DNA of 64,000 nucleotides. Origin: Tieghemostelium lacteum (Eukaryota > Evosea > Eumycetozoa > Dictyosteliales > Raperosteliaceae). A program made the translations under genes and the position numbers. The notes under the pieces are model-generated. The model was given only the letters and a program-made list of their open reading frames with translations. It was not told the origin of the DNA and searched no databases. The stretch spans positions 248,001 to 312,000 of the forward strand of contig LODT01000001.1 in the NCBI GenBank assembly GCA_001606155.1, in the 5' to 3' direction. This document shows, one piece after another, positions 1 to 11,638 of the stretch (its first letter is position 1; each line of letters opens with the position of its first letter).

Positions 1-1580
1 TAAATATTCAATACTCTGTATCACAGGTGAGGTAGTATCTAATTAACCATTTCATAATATTAATAAAAATATGTATTTTCATTGATAAAAATGTAAGACT
101 TTTACATACCAATTGGTGAAGTTGCATTAACACTAACACTATAAAATATATCATCACCTGTGATAGAACCAATAGATAGAGTCAGATTGGTACTGAAAGG
201 GGGTAGTAAATATTGAAATTTTACAATTAAATTGTTGTTTACTGATGATCTACCCACAACAGCCATTGGATAATTAAAGGATACTGATTCTCGAATTTGA
301 CCAAATGTACTTGAGAGAAGAAATGATGAAATTAAATTTGAAAGCTCAGCTGTAATTTCAATATCAAATTGTGTAACTTTTGTTGATATTACTGTAATAT
401 TTACAGATTTACTACTTGAATCTATTTATCATAAATAGAATGTAAATAAAATGATATATTTATATTGTAATCAAAATGTACATACTCGATGTAGTATAAG
501 ATGTAAGACCTGTACTTGATGGTGTACTATCAGAGTAAAAATTAATTGCTTTTGATATAGTTTGATCTACGCTGCAAATTTCTAAATTTAAAATTGTATA
601 ATTCCCATCTAAGCTACCATAAATTGGTTTATTTCTAATTGAACTTTGACCATGTCCATCATAATCTTGTATATAATATATAGGTTTATGATAATCTACA
701 AATTCAGCAATATAATAAAATTGTTTATATTGAACTCCTAAATCTGCAATGGAATGGCCATACCCATATGTATAAACAGTAGGTTCCACTCCAGCTATAA
801 ATCAATTGAAATAATTAGAAAATCTATTGTAAATAAACATTATAAATGCATACATACACATTGAATTTACAAAAGTTGGAAAAGTAAAATTTGATAGCCT
901 ATCAAGATAGTCACGTATTGAGAATGTAATTGTTGGTTCTATATCCCATAATGTGACTATATTACACTGAAAACTTAGTAGATTGTAACCTTGTTGGTAT
1001 GAATAACACTCGTATTGGTCTTCAGGTGGTAAGTTAATTTGAAATACACTTTCAGAATGAATAGCTTTGTTCAAATTAAGTATTAAATATACAGTATAGT
1101 AACCGTATTCTAACATTTTAAATTGTTGATCTCTATTCAAGTTTACAATTGGATAAGGTAATGATTCACAATTGTATTCAATTTCACCACCTATATTGAT
1201 ATCATTGACTTGCCAAAGATTCTCTAATAGACCAGACCCAAGTGCAATATAGATATCATATTGAAAATAAAAGTTCCTGTTATCTCTACCAATCACATAG
1301 ATTGTAGTGTTTACTAATGTAGATGTTACTTGAGTATATCAGAATCCAAAGTTTCAGCTTTAATTAATATCTCATAACTAAATTTACAATATCCTGGAAT
1401 ATGTGCATAATAGTTATTGGTTTCCTCTACTGTTAAATCGATAATTTTATAAGAATCTGTTTTTTTATTATAAATCGATTTGGTTAAAATAAAATCATTT
1501 TCAAAGTTTATCCTTCAACAATATTTACAAATAATTGTACAAAATAGCAATAAAATAGTAACCAATAAATATAGATTCAT
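1..1580 (-). CDS. Secreted or surface protein, unknown function, partial
   Basis: This gene runs off the left edge of the window. On the minus strand an ATG at 1580 opens a hydrophobic signal sequence (MNLYLLVTILLLFCTII). I infer AT-rich introns at 1457-1528 (which removes an in-frame TGA), 795-857, 422-485 and 39-109; each begins with GTAAAT or GTATGT, ends in AG and keeps the frame. The body has many N-x-S/T sequons and looks like an extracellular beta-rich protein, but I recognise no domain. Between about 1330 and 1395 the reading frame changes. A 44-nt intron, a 59-nt intron or a genuine frameshift would each explain this, and I cannot choose, so the gene may be intact or damaged. The start is chosen for its signal peptide. 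Confidence 0.55.
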
Positions 1581-1882
1581 AGCAGTGATTATAAATAAAA
1601 AAATGAATGAGTAGAATGAAATCCGAGGTGAATAAAAAAATTGGATCTTTAAATAGAACTCTTGAGAATAGAGCCTAATTTTCAAAAAAAGAATTCATGA
1701 ATTCATGCACCACAATGATTCCAAATACCGATATATCAATTTTTTTTATTAATAATTAATCAATATTTCGGAGTTAATGGAACATGGTATTATATTTATT
1801 TTTGAGTGATTCAAAAATTCTGGGTGATATAAGTTTATAAAAAATTGATTTTATTGTCAAAAAAAATAAGTAAAATACAAAG

Positions 1883-2979
1883 ATGAGTCATCTCATTGAT
1901 TCTTATAAATTAATATCATCAAAAGTAAAGAAAAAGAAATTTTCAGTGAGGAAACCAAATTATGGTGAGGCTATAGAACAATTGACACAGGTTATGAATA
2001 GTTTTAAGAGAGAAGGTAATGGATTATATGCTGCATTTTGTTGTTTAGCAATTGGAAGATGTGAACAAGCTATCAAACTTTCATCATCTGCAGAGGCATC
2101 ATGTTATATTGACTCTGGTTATCTCATTTGGGAAAATGAAATACAATCATTTGAAGATGATCTAATTTCATTTGAAGAGAATATACCAGAAGCTATAAAC
2201 TGTTATTTATTAGCAATTAAAGTAATCTATCTTAGATATTCTTATAAGTTCAATTAAAGAGCAATATATTAATATATTGTTAATGTGTTTGTTAATAACA
2301 GGTTTATCAAAATTATAAAAGATTTAGTATAATGGCAACATTGTATTATGAGATGGCATCAATTTTAAAGAAATTGAGTAAATATGAACAGGGTGCTGAA
2401 TATTTTCAAAAAGCAGCAGAGTTACAGAGAACTGAAAGTCCAATATCTTCTATATACTCATTGAAAGAGGCTTGTTATTGTAAAATTATGGAATCGGATT
2501 ATAAAGGTGCTTGTGATTATTTAGATTTAATCATTACTATTATAAATGAAACAACACCACTAGAGACAAAAATTAATTTAAATAATAGTACTGGTAGTAC
2601 TAATAATAATAATAGTTTATCACAGATTAATAATAATGGTATAGGTGATGCACAATTATCCAATATATCATTATCACTATTTCCTTATCTTCTCATTGAA
2701 ACTAGAGTATCATTAGTACTATTACTGATACTACAAGATTCATTTTTAAAATCACAAGCTCAGTTGAGTAAACTAGTCAACGATATCAATGATCAAGAAG
2801 GTCAATCCACTGATCACACCGAAGAAACTGTTTCTCTCCTTAACAATCTATTGATATCTTGTGAGAGAAAAGAAATCAATGATCTACAAGCAATTCAAAG
2901 AGAACTTTGGAGTTCTTTAAATGATATCCAAAATGACATTTTACAAAGAATATGGGTTGCAAATAAAATCTTAATATAA
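1883..2979 (+). CDS. HAP40 / F8A huntingtin-associated protein homologue
   Basis: Homologue of the 40-kDa huntingtin-associated protein (F8A1). In animals this TPR-like helical protein binds and stabilises huntingtin and has been linked to early-endosome motility. The CDS is join(1883..2221,2302..2979); the 80-bp intron runs from GTAATC to AACAG and joins in frame as AIK-VYQNYK. Family matches are spread along the whole length: an N-terminal KKKKFSVRKPN (human KKRFLRKPN), then YAAFCCLAIGRCEQA, YEMASILKKLSKYEQGAEYF followed by QKAAELQ, SLKEACYCKIMESDYKGA, and a C-terminal block with LQAIQRELW (human LQVEMW). An Asn/Ser-rich insert sits near residue 190, where human HAP40 has a proline-rich loop. 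At about 338 residues it is close to the human length (371). I recognise it from family knowledge, not from a search. Confidence 0.85.
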
Positions 2980-3700
2980 CTTTACCTCATTTACTAACAA
3001 CAAATAAATATAGACTTTTAGTTTATTTATTTTATTTTAGCCTTATTTATTAAGATCTATTCACTATATATTCTAAATAAAGCTGGTACATTGATATTTA
3101 TTTGAAACATTAACTATTTCTTTTATTATTTATTTGTTGGATTATATTTTGTTAATATTATGGTAATAATGATTTAAGTGATAAAATCTGTTGATTGAGA
3201 TAAGTGATATTAATAGCAATATTTTATTTTGCATAGTTGTATGAGGCCCCATTTACTACTACAATCAAAAACACTACCACCATTATTTTGTAAATGAGCA
3301 CACCAACTGTGCTTCTTTAATATTATGGAATGATCAACTAAGAATGGTTTTACAGTGTAAATACATATTTAGACTTTTGGAATTGTAGAGAGCTGTACAC
3401 CAATGATAACATAAAAAAATTATATACATTGAATCTCACACTATCTTCTTACTTGTATATAAATGATAGAATACAATTCCCTAAAGGGGTATTTTGAACT
3501 TACAAGCAAGAATACAATAATGTTTTTTTGTTATCATTGGTGTTTTTTTTAGTATCATCTCCCCATAAGATAAAAAACTGATTAAATTTTACTTTGTACA
3601 AATTAAAATAATTGATCAAATTACAAAAATATTAACTTATTATTTTTTTGTATTTAAAGGTCTTGAAAATTTAGTTTTAACATAACAATTTAATAATAAA
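2980..3700 (+). other. Intergenic region with an inverted-repeat element
   Basis: I see no gene supported here. The space holds the 146-bp inverted-repeat element described separately and otherwise AT-rich sequence. A stretch of about 50 open codons lies on the minus strand near 3195-3350 (includes KKHSWCAHLQNN), but it has no start and no partner exons, so I do not call it. Confidence 0.5.
3399..3544. repeat. 146-bp foldback / MITE-like inverted repeat
   Basis: Perfect 14-bp arms ACACCAATGATAAC (3399-3412) and GTTATCATTGGTGT (3531-3544) enclose about 118 bp. The similarity continues inward into A/T runs, so the arms total roughly 20-25 bp with gaps. Size and structure fit a small non-autonomous DNA element or a transcribed hairpin. 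I could not identify a clear target-site duplication outside the arms. Confidence 0.55.
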
Positions 3701-5116
3701 ATGGAAGATAAATCAAAGGGAATTATGTCAACAAAATACAGTGAAGATGATTTCATGGAATCAACTGGTAGTATTTTAAGTGGTGCAATTGGATCTATTC
3801 CAGTGGTTGGTAGCTTTTTAAGTGGTATTTTCGGTGCATTTTGGCCAGGTCCTAAATATATGACCGTTGAAGATTTTCAAAAAGAAATAAAAAAATTAAA
3901 AGAAGAAATGATAGCCATGATGGATTCAAAGATCGAAGCTGCACTTGATACAATTTTTAATGCAATTATCGACACTGAAGTTCTATCTTTAATTGATTCT
4001 GGTAATAATTTTTCTGATGCAGTCAATTTATTGGCAGAAAGAAATGGTCAAAAAGTTTCCAATCTCCCAAAGAAAAAAAGTAAATTTGCAATGGAGATTC
4101 AAGATTTAGAAGATGATTTACTTAAAGAACTATGCAGAACTCAATATCAAATCTTCACTGATGCTGCTATAAGATGCATAAATGTCTTATCTGATCATAG
4201 ATTTATTGAATATTCATTATCTTCCCTTACATTTTCAATGGCACACTATGTTTCTAGCCAATTGGAATGTATTGCTAATGGGACTACATGGGGTTTTACA
4301 ATGGAATATATTGAAGGGTAAGGTTTTTATCTAGATAAAAAGAAATCAATATTAGATACTAATTTTTTAAAAAAATTAAACTTTGATAGTAATGGAACTA
4401 TTCAGGGTGTAAAGAATAAACTTCATGACAAAATCAATAAATTCCATATGGATTTTGGAAAAGGTTATAATACAGCTTTAAAAAAGGGTGCTCACCCAAG
4501 TGATGGAAATATGTATAGAATTGTAGCTGCAGCAGGTTTGATTCATTATTCAGATAAAAGATTATATGATTATCCAGTCGATGTAAATGTGCCTGAAACA
4601 AATGGACACTTTGTTATGGATAAACTTCAAAAAACATATGTTCCCTATATCCATTTGTTTAGAAATAGAGATACCACAAAGGATGATGGTTTTAGAGATC
4701 ATGTTACTAGTCAATTTCAAATTACACCTTTAAAGGATCTACATCAGTCTACAAAAATATTCACATATAAATTTTCTGCCCCTCCAACAAGTAAAAAATT
4801 AATGGTGAATTTTCATCTAGCTACATTCGGCTCCTGTGAATATAAAATCAATGTATATTTGAATGGCCATGCCTCTACATATCCATTCACAACCAATTCT
4901 TTAACAATGAATTGTCCAACTATGGAAGTTATTAGAAATAGAATAATGGAAGGTGGTCAAGATCCATCTGGCATAAAGTATGGAATTTATCCAAAAATTT
5001 TTGATTTGCCTGCAAATCAAACCTCACATGAAATGGGGATATTTTTTGAAAATGTAGGTTCAGCCCGAAGTGATTTTCTTCACATATTGGATATAAATTT
5101 TACAGTATTCAAATAG
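3701..5116 (+). pseudogene. Delta-endotoxin-like (Cry-type) gene, broken
   Basis: This relic resembles bacterial insecticidal crystal (delta-endotoxin) proteins. The N-terminal part resembles the helical Endotoxin_N domain: a hydrophobic Gly/Ser-rich segment, a WPG motif, and then long amphipathic helices. The C-terminal part looks beta-rich, as in the later domains of the family. It appears broken, with about one break; most of its length is still readable, which suggests recent loss or a sequencing artefact rather than old decay. To my knowledge Endotoxin_N-type genes in dictyostelids are regarded as acquired from bacteria. Base composition looks the same as its neighbours, so any transfer is not recent. 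The family assignment is moderately secure. Confidence 0.55.
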
Positions 5117-5282
5117 ATATATCTTCATTTCATTAACAATAATCCACTTAGGGTTTTAAAATTTTTTTAGAGTGGACAGTTAATAAACACATATATAAGA
5201 TTTTCATTAAAAATTAGAGAAATTATTCAATTTTTAAATTCTTATAATGCTAATTTTGGAATTCCTTTCTTTATTGAGAGCT

Positions 5283-6230
5283 TAAAATTCGTTTAAATTT
5301 TCAATCTTTCTACCGTTTGTACGTGCAGCCAAATAAATCCTTTCCAAGATATCAATTTAAATTGTTTGAATTTTATTTTGTTTGCAGTGGCAATATCAAA
5401 TATACTCCAAAGCAATAGGTGTATCTGCTCACTGTCGTGTTCTTGTAAATTGTTTGAAAAAGAAATTAAAATTTTCAAAGTAACCTTGAGTAAATCTTGA
5501 TAACACCAGAGTTATAAATAGGTGATCCTCTACCCATTGTTACGATCTTGTTGACTAATGTATGAAGGTGGTGCTTGAGAGTTGATTGGCAGACATTGTG
5601 CTTTGCCAATGTCGGTATTTTTGAAAAGGCTGTTAATCCTTTGGATATAAGAAAATATACCAATCGTAAAGACTTGGTTACTAAATGAATTATGTTAAAA
5701 AGAAGTTCATCAATGTTTGATACACCTAGGAAATCTACAAACTCTATGTCTTGTTCTATAATTCTAATTCTATTTTCCAGTCTATTCCATGTCTTTATAA
5801 ATTCTTGTTCATCTTTACCAACACATGCATACCATTCATCCATATATATGGAGGGTAATTTAATCTTTCAATCCCATTATTTTCGCCACTAAATCTATTC
5901 TACCAACCTGATTTCTTGAACTGCTTGTTCATAGCTACCACTGCTATTATTTCTTGAAAGAGTAAATAAAATACTGGAGACACTTGTATTAAGAAATGGT
6001 TCTATTGCATCAAATACTAATGGAGTTGGATGAACTAAAAGCTGGTGGAGCGCACCACTCGTAGATATTGTAGAGCTAGTAAATCTATTTGATACAATAG
6101 TTCAAAGCGATTATTCACTGTTTCTACACCAAACCTCTTTCAACCAAATACTTAATCACCTCTACATTTTTTAAGGTATTAATATAATCTTCATTAGAAA
6201 AATGAAATTTTAAAAATCAAAAAATTCTGT
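5283..6230 (-). pseudogene. Decayed member of a host gene family
   Basis: Protein-like sequence runs along the minus strand but changes frame repeatedly. In order from the 5' side there is a piece containing FSNEDYINTLKNVEVIKYLV, one with NNRFELLYQIDLLALQYL, one with LHQLLVHPTPLVFDAIEPFL, one with MDEWYACVGKDEQEFIKTWN (longest clean stretch, 5475-5843) and a tail with LERIYLAARTNGRKIENLNEF. At least four frame changes and some in-frame stops separate them, and they are not bounded by plausible introns. I read this as a degenerate copy of a larger host gene. The first piece has a VIKYLVERG phrase like the end of an ankyrin-type repeat, but I cannot name the family securely. Confidence 0.65.
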
Positions 6231-6277
6231 TAAAAGCGCCTTTTTTCTATTTTTTTATTTTATAAAAACAATTAAGA

Positions 6278-7136
6278 ATGTATAACGATAATCATGATAA
6301 TTTAATGGAAGACAATTTTGAAATGATGGAAAGAGAAACTGAATTCTTTTCATTTCATCCTTATACATTTGTTGATGATATTTCAGAGTCTACACATGAC
6401 TATTGTGCAGATAGTGCAGATTTTATAGAAAGTTGTTTGAATGGTCATCCACTGTTTAGTAATCAAGAATATAAAGATGAAATCAAACAAGGTACAAATA
6501 AGGTGTGGGAGATTTTAGATGATTGCTTTACTAGAAATTTACAGGTTTATGAAGAATTCCTATTAGAGAATATATTTAGACTACCTGAAGATTTAATACT
6601 ACCTTTTGAACAACTTACCAAAACCTCAAATATCAATAACAATACTCAAAATTATAAATCAAATATATTAGATAAAGAACTTGAAGACTTAAGAAACCAA
6701 ATTACAAAAGTTTGTAAATTTAGTTTCATTAGTGGTTCAAGATTAGTAGTATTAATTAACATACATATATTCACACAAATATTAGATAAATAATGATAAT
6801 ATAGAATTGAAGAAAAAAACAGCACATATAAATTCAGAAATTAAAGTTTTAAAAGCAATTGAAAAGAGTTTAGGTGATACCAATAATTTTGAAAATCAAA
6901 TAGTACCTTGTTTAGAGTCAATCAATACTCACAGAAAAGAACTTGATATTGCATATCAGAGTTTCAAAAGTGAGCATATGGATTCATTTTCATCACTTAA
7001 TAATATCGTTAGTAATGATCAAAATCTTTTAGATAAAATGACATCTCTCAAATTGGATAGTAATACAAAAGAAACTGATATTCAATCCACTGACAGACAC
7101 ACCAAAAAGATTCAACAAGTTGTAAATAAATTGTAA
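6278..7136 (+). CDS. mis12: Kinetochore protein Mis12 homologue
   Basis: Mis12 is a subunit of the MIND/Mis12 complex, which links inner centromere chromatin to the Ndc80 microtubule-binding complex. The CDS is join(6278..6709,6786..7136). The 76-bp intron starts GTTTGT and ends ATATTAG and rejoins in frame (ITK-INNDNIELKKKT), extending the coiled coil. Diagnostic matches are EFFSFHPYTFVDDI near the N terminus (human AQFFGFTPQTC) and ENIFRLPEDLILP near residue 105 (human ILRIPSNILLP), followed by a heptad-rich C-terminal half (LEDLRNQITK to the end). About 260 residues versus 205 in human. The 5' neighbour is a dead gene; the 3' end converges on UTP4 with about 50 bp between stop codons. Confidence 0.85.
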
Positions 7137-7184
7137 ATACGTATATGTAGATTGAATAATTTGGTAAAACATTGGTAATTGTTT

Positions 7185-9513
7185 TTATTGACCATATCTC
7201 TTGACGTATTTGATTGCTGGTGGTAATGTTGGTAATACTTTATCGATGAAATCTAATTGAGAAACTACCATTTCATTATCATCAGTAGTTGCAACATAGT
7301 TAACACTTGATAATGCTTCAATTCTTGTAAATATATTCTTGGGTTTAGATGGATTAACATTAAGATTTGCTTTAAAAGTGACATTAGGATACCATATCAT
7401 CAATTCATTATCATTATTTGGATTCTTTGTCAATTGAACAACTGGTTCATTTGATGGTAATGCTACTGAATAAATTGTCTTCAATTCATCAACATTGTAA
7501 GCAATCAACTGATTTTCTGTTACAATATTCAAAATACTTGAATTGGCATCAATAAATGTTATCTTTAGAATTCTGTCATCTAATTTTGGTAACATATATT
7601 TGAACTAAACAAAGATAAAGTATTATATTAGTATTTGATTAAATGATGATTTAGATTACTATTATGTACATACCTTTTGTTCATTTAAATTGAAAATTGA
7701 GATGCTTCCTATTGAGGAGTCATAGATTGCAGCTATATTTTGATTATTAGTTTCAATTGATAAAACTCTATTATTTAATAACTGTGTATCTAGACTAACT
7801 GGTTTAGAAATTTCAATATTATTTTGAGATTCAATGTCATAGAGATAAATGGTATTGGAATTACTACCCATTACCAAATATTTAGAATCATTGGTGAATT
7901 TAATAAAACTAATTGGAATGGAATGTTCTTCGAATGGCAGTGTAATCTTTTTAATCTTTATATTATCAATATCCAAATGATAAAATTGAATTTTGCTTCT
8001 AGTAGAATAGGCAAAATATTGACCATTCTTACTGATATCAACACATTCTATAAATTCTGAAAACTGTAGTTTGTTTTAAAAAATAATTAGAATAAATTAG
8101 TGGAGAGAGGGGAATTGATGTGGTATGAACATACTTTAGATTCCAATTGTATAAGTTTTTGTGGAATTTGGTTTAGGGAGAGATTAGTGCCATTTGGTGG
8201 TACAGTTTTGGAAGGGTGATAGTTTGCAGTACCTAATGACCACAAATGTAATGAGGTTTTATGTGATTCAATGAGGAGTATTGGTGATTGTGATGAAATT
8301 GCAACATTGTTGAGTGCATGTTGAAATGTTGTATTAAATTTAGTGTCTTTAAGTGATGCAAATGATGGTGCATTTTGTGTAATTAATTTAGTTGATACAC
8401 CACCAGACACTATAAATTTATTAGAGATTGCCAATGATCTTATATCATGTGTTTCATGTCTATGTACACCATTGAGATTCCATTTCTTTGCACTATAACT
8501 CAACGATAACATTGTAGGATCATCACCACTTGCAAAAATTGTAGTTTCTTCAAATAATACTATTGATCTTACTGGAGCAATATGATGTTTAAATGACTGT
8601 AAAATAGATCCAAATTTATATTCTACAATTAATATTTCACCTTTTATAGTTCCCAATGCTGCTGTTGTAGTACTATTATTTATATTTAATTGATTATTAA
8701 TATACTATATCTTAATAATATTATTCATATTGGTTATTGGGTACATACTCTAAAATTCTTAATGCTGTTATATTTATATTTGGGATATTTGATTTTGTTG
8801 TCATTGTATTTGTATCTAAAACCAATAGTTCTTTATTAGTACCAACTAAGATTGTTTCATTATCGAATGAAGAGAATTCAACTGTTGTTGGTGATGATGC
8901 TTGACTGCTTCTTGGGAATGATTTAGTGTATTCAAATAGATCGTGTGAATATTTATATATATGAATATGTGAATCTAATGAACATGTTACAAGTTGATTA
9001 TTTTTCTGGTTGAATGACATTCCAACTACACTGGCATTCATTGTATTTAATGTTTGCTAATAATCATCATTTATATTAATATTTCTTATTATTAATCTAA
9101 ATATTACATAGACTCCACCCCCTAAAAATACATACTACAATGGATAAACTTTGAATATCCCATTGATATATTTTATCTTCTGTTACTGATAATAGTATAT
9201 TCTGTTTCTTTGAATTGATTAACCACTGTATACCAATGATTTTTGATTGAAATTTACTTCCTCCAATTGTCTATTATAGTATTGTTTAAATGTTAGTTTA
9301 TTATAAATCACTGATATATCAATGAAATAGTGAAATACACACAGCAATCAAGCTAAGTTTCCCATTTGAATTACATGATGTATATAATGAAATAGTGCTA
9401 TCTGTACATGCAACTGCTACTAGATTAATATTATCATTACTTGCAATTGAAATGATTTCAGATGGTTTATAGCTGAGAAATGAGCATTTATGAACTAAGC
9501 TTTGATTTTTCAT
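7185..9513 (-). CDS. utp4: UTP4 / cirhin, U3 snoRNP WD40 protein
   Basis: Component of the t-UTP part of the small-subunit processome in the nucleolus, needed for pre-18S rRNA transcription and processing. Six exons on the minus strand: complement(join(7185..7604,7674..8063,8135..8672,8749..9056,9136..9270,9343..9513)). All introns are 69-79 bp and keep frame, except that the 9343 donor reads GTGTGT instead of GTATGT. The N terminus VHKCSFLSYKPSEI matches cirhin VHRVRFFNYVPSGI; the mid-protein RHETHDIRSLAISNKFIVSG matches HHTHDVRTVAHSPTALISG; the C terminus IDKVLPTLPPAIKYVKRYGQ matches IIAQLPPPIKKKKFGT. WD-type blades recur throughout. About 653 residues, close to the 686 of human. Confidence 0.88.
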
Positions 9514-9621
9514 TGTAGATTTATCACTGTGCTTATTTTGAAAAAACGAACGAAAATTTTTTTTTTTTAGCTTAATATTTAATCATTTTTAAATATTATT
9601 ATTTTATTTATTCACATACTT

Positions 9622-9674
9622 TGAGTTAACCAATAATAATCCTATTCTGAGTTAACCAATAATAAATCCTATTC
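9622..9674 (+). repeat. Two-unit tandem repeat in promoter region
   Basis: A 26-27 bp unit containing GAGTTAACCAATAATA and ATCCTATTC occurs twice back to back, the second copy with one extra A. It lies about 90 bp upstream of the LRR gene at 9761, inside the shared upstream region of the divergent UTP4 gene. It could be a duplicated regulatory site or slippage. Confidence 0.7.
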
Positions 9675-9760
9675 TCCAGTTGATTAGGCCTATAAATGCT
9701 AATTTACAAGAAATTGTTATTTTATTATTTTTTTTTTAATTTTATTTTCTCTAAATTTTA

Positions 9761-11566
9761 ATGATGTTACCAAAATTAATTGTAAAATATATATTAAATC
9801 AGTATCTATCCATTGAAGGTGGTTACAAAGATGATTATAAAACTAGAAACATTAAATTTTATTTATATGTCATTAAACAAATATCACTGGTATCAAAAGA
9901 ATTTAAATCATTAGTTAATGAACTGCATTATGAATGTGTAGATTTAACTGATGAATCTACTTTGGATATTATTATTAAACTCTCTTATAGAGGCATTCTC
10001 TTTGAGTGTGTTAAACAACAAATTCCAAAAAAAAAAGTAACATCAACAATAATAGAGAAGTTTAGTCATTTAATCTATATTTACAATCATGAAAGTTTAC
10101 ACAATAGTAGTAGTATTGATAGTACCTCTACTAGTAGTTCATTGCAAGATCAACAAGAGATTATAAAATCACTGTTTATACAAAATTCATTGATGTTTAA
10201 TCCTTTGAAAATTCGATATTCAAAGACTTTTAAAACATCGAGTCTACATGTTGGTCGTATTGATCCTGTTAAAATGTTTAGTGAAATTAATAATTTAGCA
10301 TTGATCAAAGGCTCTATTGAAACCTTAAAAATAAATGATTTCTCTATGGAGACATCTGTTGCACAAAATATAATTTCAAATCACAAGGAAATCCGTCAAT
10401 TGAAGTTCAGAACTACACAAAATAGAAAAATGGAAATCAAAAAACTGGATATTACTGTATTGGTATCTACCAATATAAAGTTATTGAATATCATCTCTAC
10501 TTCGGCTTTAATTAGAAGTTTTCAAGGAATTCTCGATAATCTACCAAATCTTGAAACATTGGAGATTAGAGGTCATTACACTAATTGTAAAGTACAATTA
10601 GATGATTTATCGACTGTAATGGTAGCATTATCATCTAATAAGTCATTAACAAGTGTTCATATCAATCTAAATAATAATAGTTCTTATTCTCCTTTACAAG
10701 TTAAAGTTCAAGACTTTGTATCACTACTCAACAAAAATAAGACCATCAAGCATCTTACAATATCAGCCCACATTGTTGACTCACAAGAAAACTCACCTCA
10801 AGAATATGGAATCTACAATAACACTTTAATTACTTTGGACCAGAGTTATCACAGATGGTTTACTCTATGGAGATGTACAAGTGTAATTGAATCTATACAT
10901 ACCAATATCTTACATATAACACCGCCATTAATTCGATCTATTATTGACTACCACAAAAATGTAACAAATTTGAAACTATGTTTTAACAGTAAAGAGACAT
11001 CAATGATTATTGAACTGCTATCAAGTGATCTTCCACATCTCACTTATTTAGGACTCTCAAAAGAAACCTATCCTGATATAGATGAATTCCCAGATGATTT
11101 TAAAGAATCATTGTTATCATGTTTACCAAAATTTAAAAACTTAAGAACATTGACAATGTCAGATCTATATAAATCTCAATTTGTTATAGGGTTTTTAGAA
11201 TTACAAAACCATTCAATCACTGATTTGGAAATCAATATGAACAGATATAACCATGATTCAACGAATTTAATTTACGAGATGGTTATGAAACATCCTACAC
11301 TAAGATCATTCACAGGAGTCGATTCATTACCATTTACATCATCACTTGAAACATTCTTCAAGATATTGAATTACAATAGTACACTTGTTTCATTATACAT
11401 TGACAATTTTGATAAATCACTAGTTTCATTTGAAACTGAAATTTTAGCAAAGAAAATCAAAGAATATTATTTCAGTCATCCTAACCCACTCTGTGTAACT
11501 AAATTTTCATTTTATAGTAAAATTGGAATAACCATTGATAATAATGAAATTTGGGAATACATTTAA
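9761..11566 (+). CDS. F-box-like leucine-rich repeat protein
   Basis: Single-exon protein of 601 residues. The first 70 residues (LPKLIVKYILNQYL ... LVSKEFKSLVNELHY) look like a degenerate F-box as found in large dictyostelid families. The rest is irregular leucine-rich repeats such as IKLLNIISTSALIRSF and LPNLETLEIRGHY. A role as a substrate adaptor for SCF ubiquitin ligases is possible but is only inference from the N terminus. Poly-Ser runs near residue 120 are typical of the genome. The upstream 245 bp hold A/T runs and a tandem repeat. A second gene of similar design lies at 41893-43905. ATG codons at 9761 and 9764 are both possible starts. Confidence 0.75.
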   Translation: MMLPKLIVKYILNQYLSIEGGYKDDYKTRNIKFYLYVIKQISLVSKEFKSLVNELHYECVDLTDESTLDIIIKLSYRGILFECVKQQIPKKKVTSTIIEKFSHLIYIYNHESLHNSSSIDSTSTSSSLQDQQEIIKSLFIQNSLMFNPLKIRYSKTFKTSSLHVGRIDPVKMFSEINNLALIKGSIETLKINDFSMETSVAQNIISNHKEIRQLKFRTTQNRKMEIKKLDITVLVSTNIKLLNIISTSALIRSFQGILDNLPNLETLEIRGHYTNCKVQLDDLSTVMVALSSNKSLTSVHINLNNNSSYSPLQVKVQDFVSLLNKNKTIKHLTISAHIVDSQENSPQEYGIYNNTLITLDQSYHRWFTLWRCTSVIESIHTNILHITPPLIRSIIDYHKNVTNLKLCFNSKETSMIIELLSSDLPHLTYLGLSKETYPDIDEFPDDFKESLLSCLPKFKNLRTLTMSDLYKSQFVIGFLELQNHSITDLEINMNRYNHDSTNLIYEMVMKHPTLRSFTGVDSLPFTSSLETFFKILNYNSTLVSLYIDNFDKSLVSFETEILAKKIKEYYFSHPNPLCVTKFSFYSKIGITIDNNEIWEYI

Positions 11567-11638
11567 ATAAAATAAAAACATTATTGGTTATTAGATAAAG
11601 AATATGGATAATAGTTTATGTTTGTTGTGATTATGGCT

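Noticed and set aside
1515-1517. In-frame TGA near the start of the first gene, possible selenocysteine or pseudogene
   Set aside because: A 72-bp AT-rich intron (1457-1528) removes it and keeps frame, which is the simpler explanation.
3195-3350. About 50 open codons on the minus strand (KKHSWCAHLQNN)
   Set aside because: No start codon, no neighbouring exon and no recognised family; too short to call.
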